Below are positions 7,947 to 15,048 of a stretch of DNA of 16,070 bases, one piece after another. Location of the stretch: assembly GCA_003221595.1 (NCBI GenBank), contig QHSM01000468.1, positions 1-16,070 on the forward strand, in the 5' to 3' direction. Within the stretch, counting starts at the first letter, position 1, and every line of letters begins with the position of its first letter. The DNA is from Candidatus Rokuibacteriota bacterium (lineage in GTDB: Bacteria; Methylomirabilota; Methylomirabilia; Rokubacteriales; CSP1-6). Made by a program: the position numbers and the translations under genes. A model generated the notes under the pieces. The model was not told where the DNA came from. It saw only the letters and a program-made list of their open reading frames with translations, and did no database searches.

Positions 7947-9154
7947 CCGCGTTTTCGACCATCGAGGAAGGGATCGAGGAGATCCGGCAGGGACGCCTGC
8001 TGCTCGTGGTGGACGACGAGGACCGGGAGAACGAAGGCGACCTCGTCATGGCGGCCGACCGGGTGACACCCGAAGCGGTGAACTTCATGGCCAAGCACGG
8101 CCGCGGCCTGATCTGCGTCCCGCTGCTCGGCGAGCGCCTGGACGACCTCAAGATCTCGATGATGGTCTCGGACAACACGGCGCCGATGGGAACCGCGTTC
8201 ACGGTCACCGTCGACGCGCGGCGGGGTGTGACGACCGGCACCTCCGCTTACGACCGCGCGGTGACGATCCGGACGCTCGTCGACCCGCTGATGCGCGCCG
8301 ACGACCTGACCCGTCCCGGGCACATCCTGCCGCTCCGCGCGATGCCCGGCGGGGTCCTGCGACGCGCGGGCCACACGGAGGCCGCGATCGACCTCGCCCG
8401 CCTGGCCGGCTGCTACCCGGCCGGCGTGATCTGCGAGGTGCTCGACGAGGACGGCAACATGGCCCGGGTGCCGCAGCTCAACGAGCTCGCCCGCACGCAC
8501 CGCCTCAAGATGATCACGATCCGCGACCTCATCGAGTATCGGATCCACAAGGAAAAGCTGGTCCGGCGAATCGCGACGACCAAGCTCCCGACCGAGTTCG
8601 GTGAGTTCAGCGCGATCGCCTACGACACAACGGTCGACAGCCGCGTGCCGCTCGCCCTGGTGATGGGCTCGGTATCCGGCGACGATCCCGTGCTCGTTCG
8701 GGTGCATTCCGAGTGCCTGACCGGAGACGTGTTCCACTCGCGCCGGTGCGACTGCGGCCTCCAGCTCGACAAGGCGCTCGCCCGGATCCAGGCCGAGGGA
8801 CGTGGCGTCTTCGTGTACATGCGGCAGGAGGGGCGGGGGATCGGGCTCCTCAACAAGATGCGCGCCTACGAATTACAAGATATGGGCAAGGACACGGTCG
8901 AGGCCAACGCCGCGCTCGGCTTTCACGCCGACCTGCGCGATTACGGCATCGGCGCCCAGATCCTGGTCGACCTCGGGGTCAAGAACTTGAAGCTCTTGAC
9001 CAACAACCCGAAGAAGATCGTCGGCCTCGAGGGCTACGGTCTGCACATCGCCGAGCGCGTGCCGATCGAGGTTCCGGCGACCGAGACCAACCGGAAATAC
9101 CTCAGCACCAAGCGCGACAAGCTCGGGCACCTGCTGTCGTCGTTGCCAGACTGA
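7943..9154 (+). CDS. ribBA: Bifunctional 3,4-dihydroxy-2-butanone-4-phosphate synthase / GTP cyclohydrolase II RibBA
   Basis: RibBA supplies both precursors of riboflavin. Its N-terminal half makes dihydroxybutanone phosphate from ribulose 5-phosphate. Its C-terminal half opens GTP to the pyrimidinone that RibD uses. The 403-residue protein has the RibB loop DDEDRENEGD at residues 24-33, with the acidic metal ligands, and later GVTTGTSAYDRA and the HILPLRA region. The RibA half shows HSECLTGD (from His255), zinc ligands Cys258, Cys269 and Cys271, and MRQEGRGIGL. Both active sites look complete, so this is unlikely to be a form with one dead domain. A GAGGGGG at 7931-7937, five bases before the ATG, is the clearest Shine-Dalgarno sequence in the rib set, which fits high translation of the first-step enzyme. 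A one-base gap separates it from ribH. Confidence 0.97.
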   Translation: MTAFSTIEEGIEEIRQGRLLLVVDDEDRENEGDLVMAADRVTPEAVNFMAKHGRGLICVPLLGERLDDLKISMMVSDNTAPMGTAFTVTVDARRGVTTGTSAYDRAVTIRTLVDPLMRADDLTRPGHILPLRAMPGGVLRRAGHTEAAIDLARLAGCYPAGVICEVLDEDGNMARVPQLNELARTHRLKMITIRDLIEYRIHKEKLVRRIATTKLPTEFGEFSAIAYDTTVDSRVPLALVMGSVSGDDPVLVRVHSECLTGDVFHSRRCDCGLQLDKALARIQAEGRGVFVYMRQEGRGIGLLNKMRAYELQDMGKDTVEANAALGFHADLRDYGIGAQILVDLGVKNLKLLTNNPKKIVGLEGYGLHIAERVPIEVPATETNRKYLSTKRDKLGHLLSSLPD

Positions 9155-9155
9155 G

Positions 9156-9767
9156 ATGGCCGGTCGCGCCCCGAAGCTCCGCCGGACCGCCCGGAGCGCC
9201 GGGCCCCCGAGGTTTGCGATCATCGCGGCCCGCTTCAACGAGCGCATCACACAACGGCTCGTGGCCGGCGCCCTGGGAGCGCTCCGCGCGGCGCGGCTCG
9301 CACCGGACGCGATCGAAGTGCACTGGGTGCCCGGGTCCTTCGAGCTTCCGCAGGCCGCGGGCCATCTGGCGGCGACCGGTCGGTTCGCCGGGATCGTGTG
9401 CGTGGGTGTGGTCATCCGGGGCCAGACTCCTCACTTCGAGTACATCGCGCGTGAAGCCGCCTCCGGCATCCGGCAGGTCGCGCTGGAGTCCGGCGTGCCG
9501 GCGACCTTCGGGGTGATCACCGCCCTGACCGAGGAGCAGGCGTGGGCGCGCGCCGGCGGCGAGGTGGGCAATCGCGGGGAGGAAGCCGCCGAGGCGGCCC
9601 TGCAGATGGCCGAATGGGTCCGGAGCATCCAGAATGGCGGGGCGGCCGGGCGGAGTTCGGTCCGTCTATCAAGATCTCCTGCGGCTGAACGGGCGAGTCG
9701 GGGCCACGTGCGCCTAGATCAGGCCACCCGCGGTACAAGGCGGCCTCTCGGTCCCCGCTCCAAATGA
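9156..9767 (+). CDS. ribH: 6,7-dimethyl-8-ribityllumazine synthase RibH with unusual C-terminal tail
   Basis: RibH joins the pyrimidine and butanone branches to form the lumazine substrate of riboflavin synthase, usually as a pentamer or 60-subunit shell. Family features are FAIIAARFNERIT, WVPGSFELP, and GVVIRGQTPHFEYIA with catalytic His93, followed by FGVITALTEEQA and a GNRGEEAAEAAL end helix (usual motif GNKG). That conserved domain stops near residue 160 (EWVRSIQN). About 43 further residues, rich in Arg, Ser, Gly and Ala, follow to a TGA at 9765-9767, giving 203 residues against a usual 150-165. The tail has no recognisable motif and looks like translated spacer or a lost stop. The ATG at 9156 follows the ribBA stop after one base and lacks a clear ribosome binding site. 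Enzyme identity is firm; whether the tail is native is uncertain. Confidence 0.94.
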   Translation: MAGRAPKLRRTARSAGPPRFAIIAARFNERITQRLVAGALGALRAARLAPDAIEVHWVPGSFELPQAAGHLAATGRFAGIVCVGVVIRGQTPHFEYIAREAASGIRQVALESGVPATFGVITALTEEQAWARAGGEVGNRGEEAAEAALQMAEWVRSIQNGGAAGRSSVRLSRSPAAERASRGHVRLDQATRGTRRPLGPRSK

Positions 9768-9780
9768 CCCGCGACAAATA

Positions 9781-10197
9781 ATGGGCCGCCGCCGAAAGAC
9801 CCGCGAGGTCGCGCTCCAGTTCCTGTACCAGCTCGACCTGCACAGCGAGGACGATCCCGGTCGGCACGAGGCCGAGTTCTGGTCGCGCCACCCGGTCGAC
9901 GAGGAGACTCGCGTGTTCGGCGACGCTCTCGTGCGCGGCACCAAGGCGAACCAGGGGAAGATCGACCAGATCATCGCGCAATCCGCCGAGCACTGGGACC
10001 TCGAGCGGATGGCCGTGGTCGACCGCAACATCCTTCGCCTGGCCGTCTACGAGCTTCTGTGGACCGAGGACGTGCCGCCGAAGGTCGCCATCAACGAAGC
10101 CATCGAGATCGCCAAGAAGTTCGGGACGAAGGAGTCGAGCCGCTTCATCAACGGCTTGCTCGACCGCATCCACAAAGAACTCCGTCCGACCTCCTGA
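9781..10197 (+). CDS. nusB: Transcription antitermination factor NusB
   Basis: NusB is a small all-helical RNA-binding protein that pairs with NusE (S10) on boxA of rRNA leaders to allow antitermination. The 138-residue product begins MGRRRKTREVALQFLYQLDL, the conserved first helix, and ends with the family block (LRLAVYELLW, VPPKVAINEAIEIAKKFG and SSRFINGLLDRI). The position downstream of ribH is very common in bacteria and supports the call. ATG 9781 is the first usable start in a frame open since 9718. The preceding bases (GCGACAAATA) contain no Shine-Dalgarno sequence. The 13-base gap from ribH is the largest from smc onward. Confidence 0.96.
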   Translation: MGRRRKTREVALQFLYQLDLHSEDDPGRHEAEFWSRHPVDEETRVFGDALVRGTKANQGKIDQIIAQSAEHWDLERMAVVDRNILRLAVYELLWTEDVPPKVAINEAIEIAKKFGTKESSRFINGLLDRIHKELRPTS

Positions 10198-10205
10198 GCC
10201 CTGCG

Positions 10206-10931
10206 GTGCGGTACGCGGTGCTCTCGGACATTCACGGTAATCTCGAAGCGCTCGAAGCCGTGCTGGCGGACGCGGCGACACGAACCGACACGCTCCTCTG
10301 CCTCGGAGACCTCGTCGGCTACGGCGCCGACCCGGTCGCCTGCGTCGAGATGGTCGCCGGGCGCGCCCAGACGATCACGTACGGTAATCATGAGCAGGCG
10401 GTGGCCGGGGGCCTCGACCTCGACTGGTTCAATCCCCACGCGCGCGCCGCGGCCGAATGGACGCGTGAGCGACTGGACGAGGATCACCTGAGATACCTGA
10501 CCGCGCTCCCGCTGATCGCGGAGGTGGGCGATGCCACGCTCGTCCACGCCTCGCCCGATCGTCCGGACGAGTGGGACTATCTCATCAGCGCGGAGGACGG
10601 GTTCAACGCGTTCTCGGCGTTCGCCACGCGCCTGTGCTTCGTCGGCCATTCCCATCTGCCCGGCGCCTGGTCGCTGGGCTCCAGCGGACCCGAGCACCTG
10701 CCCGGATCGATCGATCTCTCGCTCGAGCGCGGCCGGCGCTACATCGTGAACGTCGGCAGCGTCGGGCAGCCCCGCGACCGGGATCCGCGCGCGGCCTACA
10801 CGATCTGGGACGCGGACCGCGGGACCGTCTCGACCCGGCGTGTCGTCTACGACGTGAAGACAGCGGCCGCGAAGATCCTCCGCGGAGGGTTGCCCCGCTT
10901 TCTCGCCGACCGGCTCGGGGTGGGTTCCTGA
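10206..10931 (+). CDS. Calcineurin-type metallophosphoesterase, YfcE-like, substrate unknown
   Basis: This is a two-metal phosphoesterase of 241 residues. The full metal-binding set is visible: Asp8 and His10 (SDIHGN), Asp35 (GDLVGYG), Asn61-His62-Glu63 (GNHE), His114 (LVHASP) and Gly147-His150 (GHSH), followed by NVGSVGQPRD. These are the family's catalytic residues, so an active hydrolase is expected, probably cytoplasmic because no signal peptide or membrane helix is seen. Relatives act on phosphodiesters, nucleotides or small phosphomonoesters, and sequence alone does not fix the substrate. GTG 10206 starts right at the first beta strand (MRYAVLSDIHGN), eight bases past nusB; longer frames only shadow nusB. 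It ends by overlapping the apparent CTG start of lnt. Its closeness to a rib cluster lacking its phosphatase is noted in the findings. Confidence 0.88.
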   Translation: MRYAVLSDIHGNLEALEAVLADAATRTDTLLCLGDLVGYGADPVACVEMVAGRAQTITYGNHEQAVAGGLDLDWFNPHARAAAEWTRERLDEDHLRYLTALPLIAEVGDATLVHASPDRPDEWDYLISAEDGFNAFSAFATRLCFVGHSHLPGAWSLGSSGPEHLPGSIDLSLERGRRYIVNVGSVGQPRDRDPRAAYTIWDADRGTVSTRRVVYDVKTAAAKILRGGLPRFLADRLGVGS

Positions 10932-12436
10932 GCCTGCGTCAGTCGCTTCCTCGGGCGGCGCTCCTCGCGGTCGCCGCTCTCGGTGTCGCGCTGGCTTTCC
11001 CGCGCACCGACTGGGAGGCGCTCGTCTGGGTGGCGCTGGTGCCCCTGCTCGTGACGGCCGTGAGCCGTCCGGTGCGCGCCGCCTTCGGGTGGGGCTGGCT
11101 CTACGGAGCGGTTTACTTCCTCGTGCTGCTGCGCTGGCTCGATTTCACGTTCCGTACCTACAGCGACATTCCGTGGCCGCTGACCTGGGGCCCTACGCTC
11201 GCGCTCGCAGGCTACTGCGGGCTCTATGTCGGCGCCGTCGCCGGCGCGGTGTCGTGGCTGGCGGGACCCTCGATCGGCCGGGCTCTCGCCGTGTCACCGT
11301 TGCTGTGGGTCGGCGCCGAGTGGATCCGCGGCCACCTCTTCGGCGGCTTTCCCTGGGGCCTTCTCGGCTACTCGCAGTACCTGAGTCTGCCCGTCATCCA
11401 GATCGCCGAGCTGGGAGGCGTCTACGCAGTCTCGCTGGTGATCGTGGCCGCCAACGCCGCGCTCGCGGGCTGTCTCGTCCTCTCGCGGCGCTCGGCGCTC
11501 AACGGCGTTGCGCTCGCGGGTGCGCTGCTCGTCGGGACGGTCGCCTTCGGGGCGTGGCGCCTGAGCGCTCCTGCTCCGACGGGCGAGATCCGGATCGCGA
11601 TCATGCAGCCCTCGATCGAGCAGCCCCTGAAGTTCGTGCCGGGCCACGCCGCGGAGACGGTGGGGATCTATCTGGCGCTCACGCGAGGCGCCGGCGCCGA
11701 GCGCCCCCAGCTGATCGTGTGGCCGGAAACGGCGCTTCCCACTCCGCTGCGGCGCGACCCGGAGTTGGCCAGGACGCTGGAAAGCTTGTCGGCGGCGGTC
11801 GACGCGGCCCTTCTGGTCGGCTCGATCGACGTTGAGGGAAAGGCTCCGCCGAAGCTTCGTAACAGCGCGTTTCTCCTCACGGAACGCGGGATCGTCGGCA
11901 GGTATGATAAGATTCGCCTCGTTCCGTTCGGGGAGTTCGTGCCGCTGTCGGGATTGATTGGATTCGTGAGGAGCTGGGCCCAGTTCATCGCCGAGCTCGA
12001 GCCGGGCTCCCGCGCGAGCGTCTTCTCGGGTCCGCCAGCCCCGTTCGCTGTGGTGATCTGCTACGAAGGGATTTTCCCTGAGCTCGTCCGTGAACTCGTG
12101 AGTGGTGGCGCGCGTCTGATCGTGAACATGACGAACGACGCATGGTTTGGTCGTACGGCCGGGCCGTGGCAGCATCTGGCCATGTACCCGTTCCGAGCGG
12201 TCGAGCATCGCGTGGCGGTCGTGCGCGCGGCGAACACCGGCGTGTCCGCGTTCATCTTGCCGTCGGGACACATCGGGCGACACACAGCGCTCTTCGAGCG
12301 CACGGTGCTCACGGAGCCCGTCCCCCTGCGCGCCGGCGAAACCATCTACTCCCGCTTCGGCGACTGGCTCGCCTACCTGGCGTTCGGCGTGTCGGGCGCG
12401 TCGCTGGCCCTGCGCGCCTGGCGGCGAGCCGCGTGA
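10928..12436 (+). CDS. lnt: Apolipoprotein N-acyltransferase Lnt, apparent CTG start
   Basis: Lnt is the inner-membrane enzyme that adds the third acyl chain to lipoproteins before they are sorted to the outer membrane. The N-terminal part has several hydrophobic segments (AALLAVAALGVALAFP, WVALVPLLVTAV, then five or so more to about residue 220). A periplasmic nitrilase-like domain follows. Its triad is visible: Glu267 (VWPETA), Lys328 (YDKIRLVPFGEFVP) and Cys378 (VICYEG), then NMTNDAWFG and one last helix. No ATG, GTG or TTG precedes the first membrane helix in this frame near the upstream gene. CTG 10928 forms a CTGA overlap with the phosphoesterase stop, the same overlap type seen at other junctions, and gives 502 residues, close to E. 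coli's 512. A start at an internal GTG would cut off membrane segment 1, and CTG 10934 is also possible. Function is firm; the start is inferred. Confidence 0.93.
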   Translation: MSLRQSLPRAALLAVAALGVALAFPRTDWEALVWVALVPLLVTAVSRPVRAAFGWGWLYGAVYFLVLLRWLDFTFRTYSDIPWPLTWGPTLALAGYCGLYVGAVAGAVSWLAGPSIGRALAVSPLLWVGAEWIRGHLFGGFPWGLLGYSQYLSLPVIQIAELGGVYAVSLVIVAANAALAGCLVLSRRSALNGVALAGALLVGTVAFGAWRLSAPAPTGEIRIAIMQPSIEQPLKFVPGHAAETVGIYLALTRGAGAERPQLIVWPETALPTPLRRDPELARTLESLSAAVDAALLVGSIDVEGKAPPKLRNSAFLLTERGIVGRYDKIRLVPFGEFVPLSGLIGFVRSWAQFIAELEPGSRASVFSGPPAPFAVVICYEGIFPELVRELVSGGARLIVNMTNDAWFGRTAGPWQHLAMYPFRAVEHRVAVVRAANTGVSAFILPSGHIGRHTALFERTVLTEPVPLRAGETIYSRFGDWLAYLAFGVSGASLALRAWRRAA

Positions 12437-13540
12437 TGCTCGGCGACGTCAAGCGCGAGGTTGCCGAGCTCACGACCCGTCTGGGCGGGCTCCGGGGGCA
12501 TCTTTGACGTCGCCGCGAAGGAGCAGCGGCTCGCTCAGCTCGACACCGAGATGGCGCAGCCTTCGTTCTGGGAGGACAACCGCCGCGCGCAGGAGGTCAT
12601 CCGCGAGCGGACTGACCTCTCGCGGCTCGTCACGCGGGTGAAGGAGCTCGCCGGTAGGGCCGAGGATCTCAGCGTGATGCTCGAGCTGGCCGAGGAGGCC
12701 ACCGACGGCAGCCTCGACGCCGAGATCGCCGACGGCATGGCCGGCCTCCGGAAGGACCTCGACGAGTTCGAGCTGAAGATCATGCTCTCGGGGCCCCACG
12801 ACACCAAGGCCGCGATCGTGTCGATCCATCCCGGAGCGGGCGGCACCGAGTCGCAGGACTGGGCGCAGATGCTCCTGCGCATGTACCTGCGCTGGTGTGA
12901 GCGCGCCGGCCTGAAGGCCGAGGTCGTCGATCTGCTGCCCGGCGACGAGGCCGGCATCAAGTCCGCGACGATCGAGGTGTCCGGCGAGTACGCGTTCGGC
13001 TATCTGCGGGGCGAGACGGGCGTGCACCGGCTGGTGCGGATCTCTCCGTTCGACGCCTCGCGCCGCCGGCAGACGAGCTTCGCCTCGGTGGCCGTCGTCC
13101 CCGAGGTCGACGACGTCGAGGTGAACGTGAAGGAGGACGAGCTCCGGGTGGACGTGTTCCGCGCATCGGGGCCGGGCGGGCAGGGGGTCAACACCGCCGA
13201 CTCGGCCGTACGCATCACGCACCTGCCGACCGGGATCGTCGTCCAGTGCCAGAACGAACGCTCGCAGCTCCGGAATCGCGACACGGCGATGCGCATCCTC
13301 AAGGCGAGGCTCTACGAGATCGCCGAGAAGAAGCAGCGCGAGGAACTGGCCGAGCTGACTGGTCAGAAGAAGGAGATCGCCTTCGGCAGCCAGATCCGCT
13401 CGTACACGTTCCATCCTTATCAGCTGATCAAGGACCACCGGACCGGCCACGAGGTGGGCAACGTCGACGCCGTGATGGACGGCGATCTGGACGCCCTGAT
13501 CAAGGCGTATCTGCTCTGGTCGCGGGGCCGCGAGGTATGA
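12436..13540 (+). CDS. prfB: Peptide chain release factor 2 (RF2), expressed by programmed +1 frameshift
   Basis: RF2 ends translation at UGA and UAA. The first 23 codons (ATG 12436 to CTT 12502-12504, MLGDVKREVAEL...LRGHL) stop at an in-frame TGA 12505-12507. The rest is read one base later, from GAC 12506, as DVAAKEQRLAQLD. The joined product (12436-12504 plus 12506-13540) is 367 residues, against 365 in E. coli. The stop-codon-reading tripeptide Ser203-Pro204-Phe205 and the catalytic GGQ at 247-249 are intact, and SPF rather than PxT marks it as RF2, not RF1. A start at 12461 in the second frame would lose the natural N-terminus and should not be used. The ATG shares one base with the lnt stop, and the 3' end overlaps lysS (ATGA). 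The placement next to lysS is the E. coli arrangement too. Confidence 0.97.
12493..12508 (+). promoter_or_regulatory. prfB: prfB programmed +1 frameshift signal
   Basis: A purine-rich Shine-Dalgarno-like run (CGGGGG, 12493-12498) lies three bases before CTT TGA C (12502-12508). This is the same spacing and slip site as the E. coli element (AGGGGG, three bases, CUU UGA C). In the known mechanism, low RF2 slows termination at the UGA. The peptidyl-tRNA-Leu then slips from CUU to UUU, and the ribosome continues in the +1 frame, so RF2 controls its own level. Confidence 0.95.
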
Positions 13541-15048
13541 ACCAGGACGAGAACGAGCTGACCCGGCAGCGGCGTGAAAAGCTCGAGGCGCTGCGCCGCG
13601 CCGGCGTCGATCCGTTCGGCGGACGGTATCCGGTGACGCACTGGGGCCGCGATCTGGCCGAGCGGCTCGGGAGCGCTGGCGAGTCGGAGCTGAAGGGCTG
13701 CGGTCCGGTGAGCCTCGCGGGGCGCGTCGTGACGATGCGCCACCACGGCAAGACGTGCTTTGCCCATCTCATGGACCAGACCGGGCGGATCCAGCTCTAC
13801 GCGCGCGCCGACGGGCTCGGCGACGAGTACGCGCGCTTCGTCGAGCTCGACGCCGGCGATTTCATCGGCGTCACCGGCGAGATGTTCCGGACGCGGACGG
13901 GCGAGCTCACGGTCGCGGTGAAGACGTTCAGCTTCCTCGCCAAGGCGCTGCGGTCGCTCCCCGAGAAGTGGCACGGTCTGAAGGACGTGGAGACGCGCTA
14001 CCGGCAGCGGTACGTCGACCTGATCGTCAACGCCGAGGCGCGCGAGATCTTCGTCATGCGGGCGCGGCTGATCCGGGCCATCCGCGCGTTCCTCGACGCG
14101 CGCGAATTTCTCGAGGTCGAGACGCCGATGATGCAGCCGATCCCCGGCGGCGCGATCGCGCGACCCTTCAAGACCTTCCACAACGCGCTCGGCATTGATC
14201 TCTACCTGCGCATCGCCCCCGAGCTCTACCTGAAGCGGCTCGTGGTGGGCGGCTTCGAGCGCGTCTACGAGATCAACCGGAACTTCCGCAACGAGGGCAC
14301 CTCGACGCTGCACAATCCGGAGTTCACGACGCTCGAGTTCTACCAGGCGTACGCCGACTACACGGATCTCATGGAGCTGACGGAGGCGATGTTCGTCGAG
14401 CTGGCGCAGGCACTCCGGGACTCCACCGCGCTCACCTGGGGCGAGCACTCGCTCGACCTCAAGCCGCCGTGGCGGCGGCTGCCGTTCTTCGAGGGGCTCT
14501 CCCAGGCTCTCGAGATCCGCGTGACGCCGGAGACCGAGGTCGGCAGCGTTCGGCGGGCCGCGGCGGCGCGGGGCATCGATCGCGGAGAGGGGCCGGCCTG
14601 GAAGCTCTGGAAGGACGTGTTCGAGACTCTGGTCGAGCCGACGCTCGTTCAGCCGACATTCGTCGTCGACTTTCCCACCGAGCTCTCGCCGCTCGCCAAG
14701 CGCAAACGCGAGAATCCCTTGCTGGTGGACCGGTTCGAGCTGTTCGTCGCCCGTCACGAGATGGCGAACGCCTACAGCGAGCTGAACGACCCGGTGGATC
14801 AGCTCGCGCGCTTCCGCGAGCAGGCGGCGCTGCTGGCCCGCGGCGACGAGGAAGCCCACTGGCTCGACGAGGACTACGTGCGGGCGCTGGAGTACGGCAT
14901 GCCGCCCGCGGCGGGCGAGGGCATCGGGATTGACCGCCTGCTCATGATGTTCGCGAACCAGCCCTCGATCCGCGAGGTGATTCTGTTCCCCCTTCTGAGG
15001 CCGGAGGGGGGCCGCGCGGCCGGCGGCGAGGGCGAGGAGCGCGAATGA
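13537..15048 (+). CDS. lysS: Lysyl-tRNA synthetase, class II
   Basis: LysS charges tRNA-Lys in the cytoplasm. The 503-residue product has the class IIb order. A basic N-terminal helix (LTRQRREKLEALRRAG) is followed by an OB-fold anticodon-binding domain (about 45-155, including RIQLYARAD and GDFIGVTG). The catalytic domain shows motif 1 around FLEVETPMM, motif 2 with Asn249-Glu253 (NFRNE) between YEINR and FTTLEFYQAYADY, and motif 3 Gly462-Arg467 (GIGIDR) with LLMMF after it. NAYSELNDP, typical of LysS, is also present. The ATG at 13537 overlaps the prfB stop (ATGA), and the gene's own stop overlaps the next ATG in the same way. The final dozen residues, Gly/Glu/Arg-rich beyond the LFPLLRP end of motif 3, form a short unconserved tail. 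Confidence 0.97.
   Translation: MNQDENELTRQRREKLEALRRAGVDPFGGRYPVTHWGRDLAERLGSAGESELKGCGPVSLAGRVVTMRHHGKTCFAHLMDQTGRIQLYARADGLGDEYARFVELDAGDFIGVTGEMFRTRTGELTVAVKTFSFLAKALRSLPEKWHGLKDVETRYRQRYVDLIVNAEAREIFVMRARLIRAIRAFLDAREFLEVETPMMQPIPGGAIARPFKTFHNALGIDLYLRIAPELYLKRLVVGGFERVYEINRNFRNEGTSTLHNPEFTTLEFYQAYADYTDLMELTEAMFVELAQALRDSTALTWGEHSLDLKPPWRRLPFFEGLSQALEIRVTPETEVGSVRRAAAARGIDRGEGPAWKLWKDVFETLVEPTLVQPTFVVDFPTELSPLAKRKRENPLLVDRFELFVARHEMANAYSELNDPVDQLARFREQAALLARGDEEAHWLDEDYVRALEYGMPPAAGEGIGIDRLLMMFANQPSIREVILFPLLRPEGGRAAGGEGEERE

Noticed and set aside
6932..8737. 601-codon open frame on the - strand opposite ribD, ribE and ribBA
   Set aside because: It spans three clear genes of the riboflavin pathway and shows no domain. 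It is a compositional shadow.
9634..9717. 27-codon ATG frame nested at the ribH 3' end
   Set aside because: It has no ribosome binding site, no family resemblance and a length expected by chance. It lies inside the ribH tail, whose status is itself doubtful.
9721..9746. Inverted repeat AGGCC/GGCCT (alternatively CCGC/GCGG inside it) between ribH and nusB as a terminator
   Set aside because: The stems are four to five pairs long and there is no T tract after them. The sequence is also within the ribH reading frame.
12461..13540. prfB read as a single uninterrupted gene from GTG/ATG-like codons in the second frame
   Set aside because: The first 23 codons in the other frame, with the CTT TGA C slip site, match the known RF2 organisation, so the single-frame model is wrong.
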